The notes under the pieces were generated by a model. The model saw only the letters and a list, made by a program, of their open reading frames with translations. It had not been told where the DNA came from and did not search any database. The position numbers and the translations under genes were made by a program. Shown here piece after piece: positions 1 to 8,220 of a stretch of 64,000 nucleotides of DNA. The stretch is from VRUE01 sp963715625. GTDB lineage: Bacteria; Actinomycetota; Thermoleophilia; Solirubrobacterales; 70-9. Within the stretch, counting starts at the first letter, position 1. Each line of letters opens with the position of its first letter. Location: positions 2,852,001-2,916,000 of the forward strand of contig OY970260.1 in assembly GCA_963715625.1 (NCBI GenBank), in the 5' to 3' direction.

Positions 1-2
1 CC

Positions 3-1331
3 CCCGCCCCGCTCGTCGTCTACGCCTCGTCCAGGTACAACCGCGTCTCAAGGCCGGCCGTGCAGGAGGTGCAGCAGAGGCTTGCCGAGCTGACCGCCGA
101 AGCCGAGGAGAGCGTCTCCGGCATCCGCATCGTCAAGGCCTTCGCCCGCGAGGAGCACCAGCTGCACCGCTTCCGGCGGGCCGTCACCCGGGTATTCGAC
201 CAGAGCGTCTACTCGACCCGCCTGCAGGCCTTCTTCTCGCCCCTGCTCGGCTTCCTTCCCCAGCTCGGGATAGCCCTGGTGCTGCTCGTCGGCGGCCGCC
301 AGGTGATCGCCGGCAGCCTCAGCCTCGGCGCCTTCACCGCCTTCTACGTCTACGTCGTGATGCTGGCCGCACCGATGCGGATGCTGGGAATGACGCTGGG
401 CATGGCCCAGCGGGCGATCGCCTCCGGCAACCGGCTGTTCGAAGTGCTCGACCGCGAGCCGCAGATCGAGAGCCCGCCGGGAGCGCCCGCCCTGCCGGCC
501 GGCGGCGGGCGGGTCGAGCTGCGTGGGGTGACGCTGCGCTACGACGGCGCTCGCACCGGCGCATCCGGCATCGACCGCACTGGAGTGGGGTCGAAGTCGG
601 ATGCGGCCCTGACCGAGGTCGACCTCGATGTGGCGGCGGGGAGCACGGTGGCGCTGGTCGGGCCCTCGGGCTCGGGCAAGACGAGCCTGGTTGCGCTGAT
701 CGCGAGGCTGTACGACGCCAGCGAGGGGTCGGTGCTCCTCGACGGCGTTGACGTGCGCACGGTCGACGTCGCCTCGCTGCGCTCGCAGGTCGCCTTCGTC
801 GCCGACGACAGCTTCCTCTTCAGCGCCAGCGTCGCCGAGAACATCGCCTACGCCCGGCCGCAGGCGAGCCGCGAGGAGATCGAAGTTGCCGCCCGCCGCG
901 CCCAGGCGGACGAGTTCATCCGCGACCTGCCCGGCGGCTACGACACGAGCGTGGGCGAGCGCGGCCTCACCCTCTCGGGCGGGCAGCGCCAGCGGCTGGC
1001 GATCGCCCGCGCCCTGCTGGCCGACCCGCGGATCCTGATCCTCGACGACGCCACGTCCGCCGTCGACGCGACCACCGAGGCGGCGATCAAGGCGGGGCTG
1101 CGGGAGGCGATGGCCGGCCGCACGACCTTCGTCATCGCCCATCGCCTCTCCACCGTCTCCCTCGCCGACGAGGTCGTGGTCATGGACGGTGGCCGGATCG
1201 TCGACCGCGGGGCCCACGAGGAGCTGCTCGAGGGCTGCGGCTTCTACCGCGAGATCGCCGAGCACGGCCTCGCCGACTCGGTCTTCCTCCAGCGCGACCT
1301 CGAGCAACGCGAGGAGCTGGCCCGACTATGA
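3..1331 (+). CDS. ABC exporter half-transporter A (5' end outside window)
   Basis: The reading frame is already open at the window edge, so the N-terminal helices are missing; about 442 residues are visible. Residues 1-150 are the end of the type IV exporter membrane domain, followed by a complete nucleotide-binding domain. Seen: Walker A GPSGSGKTS, Asp instead of Gln at the Q-loop (VADDSFLF), intact signature LSGGQ, Walker B ILILDD with Asp where the catalytic Glu is expected, H-loop AHRLST. This is the non-catalytic ATP site typical of heterodimeric exporters; the next gene has the complementary pattern. An in-frame palindrome encodes a surplus segment of about 17 residues between the A-loop Tyr (RYDG) and Walker A. 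The substrate cannot be told from sequence; multidrug or lipid export is usual in the family. Confidence 0.93.
   Translation, partial: PAPLVVYASSRYNRVSRPAVQEVQQRLAELTAEAEESVSGIRIVKAFAREEHQLHRFRRAVTRVFDQSVYSTRLQAFFSPLLGFLPQLGIALVLLVGGRQVIAGSLSLGAFTAFYVYVVMLAAPMRMLGMTLGMAQRAIASGNRLFEVLDREPQIESPPGAPALPAGGGRVELRGVTLRYDGARTGASGIDRTGVGSKSDAALTEVDLDVAAGSTVALVGPSGSGKTSLVALIARLYDASEGSVLLDGVDVRTVDVASLRSQVAFVADDSFLFSASVAENIAYARPQASREEIEVAARRAQADEFIRDLPGGYDTSVGERGLTLSGGQRQRLAIARALLADPRILILDDATSAVDATTEAAIKAGLREAMAGRTTFVIAHRLSTVSLADEVVVMDGGRIVDRGAHEELLEGCGFYREIAEHGLADSVFLQRDLEQREELARL
560..605. repeat. In-frame palindrome inside ABC gene A
   Basis: The arms 560-576 and 589-605 pair with two mismatches in 17; the loop 577-588 contains a second small CACT/AGTG pairing. 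It is translated as part of the surplus peptide RTGASGIDRTGVGSKSD, in the linker just upstream of Walker A. The right arm carries CGAAGTC, also present in the class B arms. It lies at the same protein position as the palindrome in the next ABC gene. Confidence 0.7.
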
Positions 1332-1382
1332 CCTTCCGGTGCGCCTTTTCCCCCGTATGCGTGGATAAAGCGCACCGGAAGG
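1332..1382. repeat. Class A palindromic element
   Basis: A perfect 13-bp stem (1332-1344 with 1370-1382) encloses CTTTTCCCCCGTATGCGTGG and ATAAA. It starts one base after the stop of ABC gene A. The right arm GGAAGGGG doubles as the likely Shine-Dalgarno sequence of ABC gene B. A second copy in reverse orientation lies at 23572-23616, with nearly the same loop. Confidence 0.8.
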
Positions 1383-1392
1383 GGTGGTGGGC

Positions 1393-3177
1393 GTGAAGAG
1401 GGCGCGCTTCATGCTCGGGCTGCTGCGGCCCTACCGGGGGCGGGTCGCGCTGGCCGTCGTCGCGATCCTCGCCGCCACCGGCGCGGGGCTCGCTCCTCCC
1501 TACCTCGCGGGACAGGCGATCGACGCCGGCATCGCCACCGGCGACGCCGGCGCCCTGACGCTGATCGTGATCGCCTTCATCGGCGTGGCGATCGTCTACG
1601 CCCTCGCCACCTACGCCCAGACCTACCTGGTCGGCTGGGTCGGCACCCGAGCCCTCCAGGACCTGCGCGAGCGCGTCTTCGCTCACATCCAGTCGATGTC
1701 GATCGGCTTCTTCACCCGGCGCAGCCCCGGGGTGCTGATCAGCCGCATGACCAACGACATCGAGGCACTCAACCAGCTCGTCACCACGGGGGCGGTGACG
1801 CTGCTCTCGAGCGGCCTCACCCTGATCGGCGTGGTGACGATCATGCTCCTGCTCGACTGGAAGCTGGCCCTGGTCGCCTTCCTCACCTTCCCGCTGCTGG
1901 CGATCGCCAGCGTCGCCTTCCGGATCGTCTCCCACGGCGCCTACCGGGCCACGCGCGAGCGGATCGCCGCGATCACGGCCTACCTCCAGGAGACGCTGAG
2001 CGGGGTGCGGGTCGTCCGCAGCTTCGGCCAGGAGGCGAGGCACGCGACCGCGATGGACGAGCTCAACGAGGCCAACCGCGAGGCCAACATGAAGACGGTC
2101 TACCTCAACGCCACCTACTTCCCCGGCGTGGAGCTGCTCTCCGCCATCGGCACCGCGGCGATCATCCTCTACGGCGGCACCCAGGCGATCGACGACGCGA
2201 TCCAGGTCGGCACGATCGTCGCCTTCATCGGCTACCTCCAGCTCTTCTTCGACCCGATCCAGCAGCTCTCCCAGCTCTACACGACCTACCAGCAGGGGAT
2301 GGCGGCGCTCGACAAGATCTTCGAGCTGCTCGACACCGAGCCGGACATGGTCGACGCGCCCGGCGCCGTCGACCCCGGAACCCTGCGCGGCGAGATCGAG
2401 ATGGAGGGGGTCTCGTTCGCCTACGCCGAGGACGCTGACTTCGTGGTTGGTTCCGCTATCCGGAACGAAACACGAAGTCAGCCCGAAGATTGGGCCCTGC
2501 AGGAGGTGAACCTGCACGTCCCGCCTGGGCAGACACTGGCGCTGGTCGGCGCCACGGGGGCCGGCAAGTCGACCTTCGCGAAGCTGGTCGCGCGTTTCTA
2601 CGACCCCCAGCGGGGGCGGGTGCTGGTCGACGGCCACGACCTGCGGGAGATGCGCCAGCTGGCGCTGCGACGGCAGCTGGGGATCGTCCCCCAGGAGGGC
2701 TTCCTCTTCTCCGGCAGCGTGCGCGAGAACATCGCCTTCGGCCGTCCGGACGCCACGCTGGAGGAGGTCGAGGCCGCCGCCGCGGCCGTCGGCGCGACGG
2801 GCTTCGTCGCGGCGCTGCCGGAGGGGATCGAGACCGAGGTCGGCGAGCGCGGCGTGCAGCTCTCGGCCGGCCAGCGCCAGCTCGTCGCCTTCGCCCGGGC
2901 GCTGATCGCCGAGCCCCGCATCCTCATCCTCGACGAGGCGACGTCGAACGTCGACGTGCGCACCGAGAAGACGATCGAGCGCGGCCTGGAGCGGCTGCTG
3001 GCCGGGCGCACGGCAATAGTGATCGCCCACCGGCTCTCGACCATCCGCCGCGCCGGCAGGATCGTCGTCCTCGAAGGCGGCCGCGTCGCCGAGGCCGGCA
3101 CCCACGAGGAGCTGATCGAGGCCGGTGGGCCGTACTCACGCCTGTACGGCGCCTGGCAGGAGTCTTCGGCAGCCTGA
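1393..3177 (+). CDS. ABC exporter half-transporter B
   Basis: A complete half-transporter of 594 residues: a six-helix membrane domain (about residues 10-310) followed by the nucleotide-binding domain. Walker A is GATGAGKST, Q-loop VPQEGFLF, signature degenerate LSAGQ, Walker B ILILDEATSNVD with the catalytic Glu, H-loop AHRLST. Paired with gene A this gives one competent ATP site (B Walker B with A signature) and one degenerate site, as in TM287/288-type heterodimers (established family knowledge). GTG at 1393 is chosen because GGAAGGGG lies 8 nt upstream; GTG codons at 1384 and 1387 are alternatives. A class B palindrome is translated in frame at 2434-2482. A 26-bp hairpin follows the stop codon immediately and is probably the terminator. 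Confidence 0.94.
   Translation: MKRARFMLGLLRPYRGRVALAVVAILAATGAGLAPPYLAGQAIDAGIATGDAGALTLIVIAFIGVAIVYALATYAQTYLVGWVGTRALQDLRERVFAHIQSMSIGFFTRRSPGVLISRMTNDIEALNQLVTTGAVTLLSSGLTLIGVVTIMLLLDWKLALVAFLTFPLLAIASVAFRIVSHGAYRATRERIAAITAYLQETLSGVRVVRSFGQEARHATAMDELNEANREANMKTVYLNATYFPGVELLSAIGTAAIILYGGTQAIDDAIQVGTIVAFIGYLQLFFDPIQQLSQLYTTYQQGMAALDKIFELLDTEPDMVDAPGAVDPGTLRGEIEMEGVSFAYAEDADFVVGSAIRNETRSQPEDWALQEVNLHVPPGQTLALVGATGAGKSTFAKLVARFYDPQRGRVLVDGHDLREMRQLALRRQLGIVPQEGFLFSGSVRENIAFGRPDATLEEVEAAAAAVGATGFVAALPEGIETEVGERGVQLSAGQRQLVAFARALIAEPRILILDEATSNVDVRTEKTIERGLERLLAGRTAIVIAHRLSTIRRAGRIVVLEGGRVAEAGTHEELIEAGGPYSRLYGAWQESSAA
2434..2482. repeat. In-frame class B palindrome inside ABC gene B
   Basis: A perfect 12-bp outer stem (2434-2445 with 2471-2482) and a 6-bp inner stem GTTCCG/CGGAAC (2450-2455 with 2461-2466). 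The sequence is close to the elements at 37079-37123 and 38025-38069. It encodes the peptide ADFVVGSAIRNETRSQ in the linker before Walker A, where homologous exporters have only a short turn. Confidence 0.85.
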
Positions 3178-3245
3178 GAGCCATCGGGGGGTCCTTCCCC
3201 AGGCCGCTTCGCGGGAGTTCCTGGGGAAGGACCCCCCGATGGCTC
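3178..3245. repeat. Class D palindromic element, terminator-like
   Basis: A perfect 26-bp stem (3178-3203 with 3220-3245) around a 16-nt loop containing CCGCTTCGCGG. It begins directly after the stop of ABC gene B. Copies with different stems but the same stem length and loop design lie at 47849-47919 and 48678-48747. Confidence 0.85.
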
Positions 3246-3269
3246 CCTGGGGAGTCGACCCCCGCTAAG

Positions 3270-5210
3270 CCGAAGTTACCCCCCGACGCCCGCCCGAATT
3301 CGGCTTGAGCAGTGAGGATCGCCGCTTTCACGGCTGTCTCGTTCGTGTCTACGCGTGCTTGGGGATGCGCTCGATCAGCTCCAGCGCCCGCGCCTGGAGC
3401 TCGTTGGGCTCGCTGAGCTGCTCGAAGCTGGCCTCGGCGCCCTCGACGCGGATCGTGTTGCGGGTGCGCAGGGAGAGCTCATCGATCAGGCTCTCGAAGC
3501 TGTGGGGCGTCTCCCCGCGCGAGGTGCGCTTGGCGCGCGCCTTGCCGGTGGCGGCGGCCGAGCGCTTCGCCTTGGCGACCGGATCCGCCTGCGCCGGCGG
3601 GCACTCGTCGCGGAAGGTCAGCTCCGCCCATGCCTCGCGCAGGTGCCACTCCAGGTAGTAGGAGAGCATGCAGCAGAAGATGTGGGCGCGGACCCGGTCC
3701 TCGAGGCGGTGGTGGATGGGCCGGACCTCCAGCGGCCCCTTCAGGGTGCGGAAGGCGCGCTCTGCCCACTTCAGCTGCTTGTAGGAGGTGACTACGCCGG
3801 GGGTGTCCAGCTCGCCGCCGGGGACGGAGGTGCGCAGCGCGTAGATCCCGTCGAGGGCCGCCTCGGCGGCGACCTGCGCCTGCTTGCGGGAGAAGGTGAA
3901 GCAGGCGTCGGTGATCTGCACCTCGAAGTGCTTCTTGACCTTGTAGCGCTTCAAGGCCGGGCCGACCGCGAGGCCGATCTCGGCGGCGCCTTTGAGCGTG
4001 CCGGCCGCAGCGCGCTCTGCGATCTCCCCCAGGCCGCGCTCGGTGGCAGCCAGCAGCTCCTCTCGCTTTCTCGCCCGCTCCTCGCCGACCAGGGGATTGC
4101 GGCAGAGGACGAGCCGCTCGCCGGGGTAGGCATCCGATTCGATCTCGGCCAGGTTGGTCTCGTCGAGGAGTGAGAGCTGCAGGTCGCCCTCCTTGACCAG
4201 CTTCTTCACCGCCGGCGCTTTCAGCGCCGTGATCCAGGCGACCCCCTCCGCCTCTCCCATCGTCTCCAGGTTGGCCTTTGTCGCCATGCCGCGGTCGGAG
4301 ACGACGATCACCGTGGCGAGCCCGAAGCGCTCCTTCAGCTTGGCGACCTGGGCGGGCAGGGTCGCGTGGTCGTTGAGGTTGCCCTCGAAGACCTCGATCG
4401 CGACCGGGCGTCCCTGCCGGTCACAGAGCAGGCCGTAGGTGATCTGCAGGGTGCCCGGTCGCCCGTCGCGCGAGTAGCCGAGCGCCGCCAGCGGGCAGGT
4501 CCTGCCCTCGAAGTAGGAGGAGGAGACGTCATAGAGGACCAGGGTGCCGTCGGTGAGGTGGCGGGTGGCGAGGCGGTCCTCGATCTTCCCCTGGCGCTCG
4601 CAGAGCCAGTCCATCGCCGCGTAGAGGTCGTCTTGGTCAGCGCTCCCCACGCCGAGCGAGGAGCCGAGCGTCGACTGGCCCAGGGCTCGCACGGTGGCGA
4701 GCTTGGAGCCGGGCTCCAGGACCCGCTGGCAGATCATCGCCAGGGCGAGGTCGCGCTCTTTGGAGGGGGAGCGGTCGAGCAGGCGGGGCAGGCCGAGGCG
4801 GCGAGCGGCCCCCAGCACCGCTTCGGCGTGCCCGGTGGGGAGGCTGTGCGTCACCTCGAGCCCCTCGTCTGCCACCAGCAGCGTCTTGCCGGCGAGGACC
4901 GCCCTGATCGCGGCGATCGCCTCCGGTGGCAGGTGGGAGAGGTTGGCGAGCGTCTGCTTCTTCACCTTGCCGCCCTCGCGGTAGGAGCGGCGCAACAGCT
5001 GCGAGTGGTACTCGCGATCACCGCGCTTGACCGTGTTCGTGACCACGTGCATAGCGCCTGTCGGCCTTGCCTTTCTGCCCATACCACGAACCTATCACTA
5101 CCTTCGGACGGATAGTCGTGACTACGTTTGACAAGGTGCAAACACCGGCAATCCCGCACGGGAAGCAGGATTCAGCCCACTCAGCGGCTCAGTGGGCGGG
5201 GTAACTTCGG
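3270..5210 (-). mobile_element. IS1634-like insertion sequence, intact
   Basis: The element is bounded by 13-bp perfect terminal inverted repeats CCGAAGTTACCCC (3270-3282) and its complement (5198-5210). A 6-bp direct repeat GCTAAG flanks both ends (3264-3269 and 5211-5216) and is the target-site duplication. The length is 1,941 bp with a single full-length transposase. Matching TIRs, an intact duplication and an unbroken frame indicate a fairly recent insertion. The right-hand copy of the duplication contains the stop codon of the adjacent lipoprotein gene, so that gene was left intact. Confidence 0.92.
3349..5082 (-). CDS. IS1634 family DDE transposase
   Basis: A protein of 577 residues that catalyses cut-and-paste or copy-paste transposition of the surrounding element. 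The N-terminal region (MHVVTNTVKRGDREYHSQLL) is followed by a DDE-type catalytic core; the segments LYDVSSSYFEG and VVSDRGMATKANLE carry the first two candidate acidic residues, with a conserved YKQLKWAERAFRTLK region near residue 440. The length and motif order fit the IS1634/IS4-like group. The gene is unbroken and fills most of the element, with about 80 nt to the left TIR and 115 nt to the right. I am confident of the family and less so of the exact ISfinder subgroup. Confidence 0.93.
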   Translation of the reverse strand: MGRKARPTGAMHVVTNTVKRGDREYHSQLLRRSYREGGKVKKQTLANLSHLPPEAIAAIRAVLAGKTLLVADEGLEVTHSLPTGHAEAVLGAARRLGLPRLLDRSPSKERDLALAMICQRVLEPGSKLATVRALGQSTLGSSLGVGSADQDDLYAAMDWLCERQGKIEDRLATRHLTDGTLVLYDVSSSYFEGRTCPLAALGYSRDGRPGTLQITYGLLCDRQGRPVAIEVFEGNLNDHATLPAQVAKLKERFGLATVIVVSDRGMATKANLETMGEAEGVAWITALKAPAVKKLVKEGDLQLSLLDETNLAEIESDAYPGERLVLCRNPLVGEERARKREELLAATERGLGEIAERAAAGTLKGAAEIGLAVGPALKRYKVKKHFEVQITDACFTFSRKQAQVAAEAALDGIYALRTSVPGGELDTPGVVTSYKQLKWAERAFRTLKGPLEVRPIHHRLEDRVRAHIFCCMLSYYLEWHLREAWAELTFRDECPPAQADPVAKAKRSAAATGKARAKRTSRGETPHSFESLIDELSLRTRNTIRVEGAEASFEQLSEPNELQARALELIERIPKHA

Positions 5211-5211
5211 G

Positions 5212-5913
5212 CTAAGGGCCTATGCCGCCGGAGCCTCCGCCGGTTTCGCCGCCGGCTTCGGGAGCTCCTGTCGTACCGCCGCCTTCGGCAGTGCCGCCGG
5301 CTCCACCCGTTTCGGGAGCGGGTTCCGGTTCGGCTTCGGCTTCCGGTTCGACTGCTTCGGCTTCCGGTTCTTCGGGTGCTTCCGCGGAGCCGGTTTCGCC
5401 CGATTCCGGTGTCGTGCCCGCGCTGACCGGCGCGCTGGGGCCTTCGCTGCAGTCTTCGAAGCCGTATTCGTCCGCGGCGGCTTGGAAGCTGGCGAGCGCC
5501 GAGGATGCATTCGATTCGGCGCTTTCGAGGGCCGCCGTGTCTTCGCGTTCGGAAGCGAGCTGGACTTCGTCCTCGGCCGTGGAGAGCGCTTCCGCCGCGG
5601 CGATGAATTCCGGGTAGCCCTCGGTTTCCTGGGGGGCCCCGATGCCCTTCAGGCTGTCGACCATGCCGGAGTACAGGCTCGCCGCCTGCGCGGCCACACT
5701 GCCCGTTTCCGTGCTCGCCCCGACTGTGCCGACGGCCGCGTTGACCTCGGCGCAGATCGCGTCACCGCGTTCGATCAGTTCGGCCTGTGTCACCGCCGCC
5801 GCCGTTTCCGTCGTCGGTGGAGCTGATTCGGTCGTCTCGTCCCCGCCGCCGCAGCCGGCGAGCAGCGCGGCGACCGCAAGCAACGCGACGATCGGAGTAA
5901 AGGGAGACCTCAC
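5212..5913 (-). CDS. Secreted lipoprotein with acidic Pro/Gly tail
   Basis: A protein of 233 residues with a clear lipoprotein signal: MRSPFTPIVALLAVAALLAGC, where the Cys of the lipobox LAGC would be acylated. The mature part is rich in Ala, Glu and Ser and probably helical (residues 40-150); the last 80 residues are low-complexity Glu/Pro/Gly (PEAEAEPEPAPETGG-like) ending GIGP. GTG at 5913 is chosen because it places Arg at position 2 and gives a normal signal peptide; the frame stays open further upstream. The function is unknown. The stop codon lies within the duplicated target site of the neighbouring insertion sequence. Confidence 0.8.
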   Translation of the reverse strand: MRSPFTPIVALLAVAALLAGCGGGDETTESAPPTTETAAAVTQAELIERGDAICAEVNAAVGTVGASTETGSVAAQAASLYSGMVDSLKGIGAPQETEGYPEFIAAAEALSTAEDEVQLASEREDTAALESAESNASSALASFQAAADEYGFEDCSEGPSAPVSAGTTPESGETGSAEAPEEPEAEAVEPEAEAEPEPAPETGGAGGTAEGGGTTGAPEAGGETGGGSGGIGP

Positions 5914-5947
5914 AGGAGGGCCGAAGGTAGCAAAGGGAATAGACGGC

Positions 5948-6805
5948 TCAGCAAGCCTGGCGCCTCCGACTGCGCTTTCTGCCACGCCCGCCCCAGTTGT
6001 CCGTTTGGGCATGGCAGTTGCCGCAAAGCAACTGGAGGTTCTCCAGCCGGTTGTCCTGCCCATCGCCGTTGACGTGATGCAGCTCCATGCTGAGCGGTTT
6101 TCCCCGCCACTCCGTGATCCCGCACTCCTCGCACCGGTTTTCCTTCAGCCCCGCCTTGATCAGGCGATTCTTGAGATATGTGCGGCTGGTCTCCTTGCGC
6201 CCAACGACCAGCAACTCCTCGAGCGGGATATTCAATGGCCTTGGCACGATCGCCTTGCGCTTGACGGCCTCGAACCAGCTCGCTCGGCTGAAGCCAAAGC
6301 GATCAAGGCAATCGCGCATCGACAGTCCCTCGTGGTCGATTGCGCGCTGAACCGCTGACCAGTCATAGCGTCGGGCAAAACGCGGATCTGCTCTTTTGCC
6401 CAGGCGACGACAGTGGAAAGCAACTGTGGACTTGGAGATGCCCAACGCCTTTCCGATCTCGGCCCCGCTCAGCCCGTCCGCCAAGAGCGCCTCGACTCGA
6501 TCTCGGGTCAGGAGGCCAAGGTTGCCATTTCCCCTTCGCCGAATCACCAGATCACCGCGTACCGTCGCCTTGTCCCAGGCCCCGTAAGAGCATCCAAAGC
6601 GCGCGCAGCACTCGTCGATGGTGTGTCCTTCGTCGTAAAAAGCTTGTACCTCAGCCCAATCAAAGATCGAAGGCCGATGTGCGCCATCCGGGTAGCCCAA
6701 GCATCGGGCGTGGCGAGTGACAGTGGAGGGGTCGATTCCGAGCCTTCGCGCGATCTCCTGCCGCGAAAGCCCTTGGGCGAGCAGTTCTCCGACCCTTTTC
6801 CTCAT
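5948..6805 (-). CDS. Multi-HTH HNH endonuclease-like protein
   Basis: A protein of 285 residues. The first ~190 contain four helix-turn-helix-like units that alternate between two types: LSRQEIARRLGIDPSTVTRH and LSGAEIGKALGISKSTVAFH on one hand, TIDECCARFGCSYGAWDKA and SMRDCLDRFGFSRASWFEA on the other. The C-terminus is an HNH nuclease with two CxxC pairs (CEECG, CGNC) and the central MELHHVNGDGQDNRLENL. HNH proteins of this layout are found in phages, homing elements and as stand-alone genes. It sits directly downstream of tRNA-Gln, a typical integration neighbourhood. The target DNA is unknown and no intein or intron is seen. Confidence 0.85.
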   Translation of the reverse strand: MRKRVGELLAQGLSRQEIARRLGIDPSTVTRHARCLGYPDGAHRPSIFDWAEVQAFYDEGHTIDECCARFGCSYGAWDKATVRGDLVIRRRGNGNLGLLTRDRVEALLADGLSGAEIGKALGISKSTVAFHCRRLGKRADPRFARRYDWSAVQRAIDHEGLSMRDCLDRFGFSRASWFEAVKRKAIVPRPLNIPLEELLVVGRKETSRTYLKNRLIKAGLKENRCEECGITEWRGKPLSMELHHVNGDGQDNRLENLQLLCGNCHAQTDNWGGRGRKRSRRRQAC

Positions 6806-6862
6806 CGAACATATGCTCGCTCAGAACTCGGACAGAACATTGCGCAAAGCGCGAAAAGAAAG

Positions 6863-6933
6863 CTGCCCGGGATGGATTCGAACCACCGTTCCTCGGTCCA
6901 GAGCCGAGTGTCTTGCCACTAGACGACCGGGCA
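6863..6933 (-). tRNA. tRNA-Gln (anticodon CTG)
   Basis: The complement folds into a cloverleaf: acceptor stem TGCCCGG/CCGGGCA, anticodon arm CTCGG-CTCTGGA-CCGAG with anticodon CTG, T-loop GGTTCGAATCC. The discriminator base is G and CCA is not encoded. Length is 71 nt. Confidence 0.95.
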
Positions 6934-6990
6934 CAGACGGGCAAAAGCCCGGCAAATAGGCTATCCGATCCCTGGCTCCCGGTCGCGCAC

Positions 6991-8220
6991 TCAGAGAGCG
7001 GAAAGGTCCGAGCCGGGGTCGGCGATCGCGTCCCTGGCTGCGGAGACGTCGGTGCCGTCGGCGAGCAGGCGGCGGGCCTCGGCAAGGTCTTCGGGGCGGC
7101 CGACGCTGAGGGTGCCGGCGACGCGGCCGTCCTTCAGGTACCAGACCGAGAACTCGTCGGCGTCGCGGTCGCCGCGCCAGATCTCCTCGTCCCACTCGGA
7201 GGCCGGCCCGACGTACTCGAGGCTGGCCCAGTCGGCGAGGTCGCTGAAGAAGTAGGGGACGACCTCGTAGTCGGCGCCCGCGCCGAGCATGTTCCCGGCC
7301 GCGTGCATCCCCTGCTGCATCGCCACGTCGGAGTGCTCGACCCGCAGCCGCCGGCCGTGGACGACGCTCTCATACGAGCAGCAGTCGCCGGCCGCGTAGA
7401 TGCCCGCGGCGGAGGTCTCCAGCTTCGAGTCGCAGAGGATCCCGTCGCCGACCTCCAGCCCGGCGCGCTGGGCCAGCATCGCGTCCGGGCGCACCCCGGC
7501 GCCGACCACGACCGCGTCGCACTCGACCGCGAGGCCGCTCTTGGTCAGCACCGCCTTCACCCGGCCGTCGCCCTCGTAGGCCTCCAGCTCCTCGCCGCCG
7601 TGGACGGTCACGCCCCGGGCTTCGAGCTGCGCCTGGAACCAGCGGCCCGCCTCCTCGCCGAAGGTGCGGGAGAGCACCACGTCCTCCATCGTCACGATCG
7701 TGCACTTCGTCCCCCGCGCCGTCAGCGAGGCCGCGACCTCGGCGCCGATGTAGCTGCCGCCGATCAGGACGACGTGCTCGGCCGCCTCGGCGTCGGCCCG
7801 GATCGCGTCGGAGTTGCCGAAGGCGCGCAGGTAGTGGATGCCCTCGTTCTCGGCGCCCTCGACGCGGAGGATGTTGACCATCGCCCCGGTTGCGATCAGC
7901 GCCTTGCCGAAGGCGACCTCGTCTCCCCCCTGCAGCTTCGCGGTGCGCGCCGCCGGGTCGAGCGACATCACGTTGGCGCCGGAGCGCAGCTCGACCCCGT
8001 TCTCCTCGTACCAGGACGGCGGGTTGACGTAGGCGTCCTCGCGGCCCGCCTCGCCGCGCAGGTACTCCTTGGACAGCGGCGGCCGTTCGTAGGGCGGCTC
8101 GGGCTCGCGGCCCGCGAGCAGGATCGGGCCCTCAGCCCCGCGCTTGCGCAGCTCCGCCGCGCAGTGGGCGGAGGCCATGCCGCCGCCGACGAGGAGGAAG
8201 TCGACCGCGCGGTCAGGCAC
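6991..8220 (-). CDS. FAD-dependent NAD(P)H oxidoreductase (ferredoxin/rubredoxin reductase-like)
   Basis: About 409 residues with the two-dinucleotide-domain fold: FAD-binding FLLVGGGMASAHCAAELR near the start, the PPYERPPLSKEYL motif typical of rubredoxin/ferredoxin reductases and AIF-like proteins, NAD(P)-binding VVLIGGSYIGAEVAASL near residue 150, and the second FAD motif GIYAAGDCC. A C-terminal reductase domain follows. It probably passes electrons from NAD(P)H to a small iron-sulfur protein; the partner is not in the window. GTG at 8220 overlaps the upstream trkA-like stop by 8 nt; GTG at 8241 is also possible and would add seven residues. Confidence 0.9.
   Translation of the reverse strand: MPDRAVDFLLVGGGMASAHCAAELRKRGAEGPILLAGREPEPPYERPPLSKEYLRGEAGREDAYVNPPSWYEENGVELRSGANVMSLDPAARTAKLQGGDEVAFGKALIATGAMVNILRVEGAENEGIHYLRAFGNSDAIRADAEAAEHVVLIGGSYIGAEVAASLTARGTKCTIVTMEDVVLSRTFGEEAGRWFQAQLEARGVTVHGGEELEAYEGDGRVKAVLTKSGLAVECDAVVVGAGVRPDAMLAQRAGLEVGDGILCDSKLETSAAGIYAAGDCCSYESVVHGRRLRVEHSDVAMQQGMHAAGNMLGAGADYEVVPYFFSDLADWASLEYVGPASEWDEEIWRGDRDADEFSVWYLKDGRVAGTLSVGRPEDLAEARRLLADGTDVSAARDAIADPGSDLSAL

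Noticed and set aside
1180..3105. Long open frame on the minus strand opposite the ABC genes
   Set aside because: It is a GC-rich antisense frame with low-complexity Arg/Gly/Asp composition and no family motif; the plus strand has complete ABC domains.
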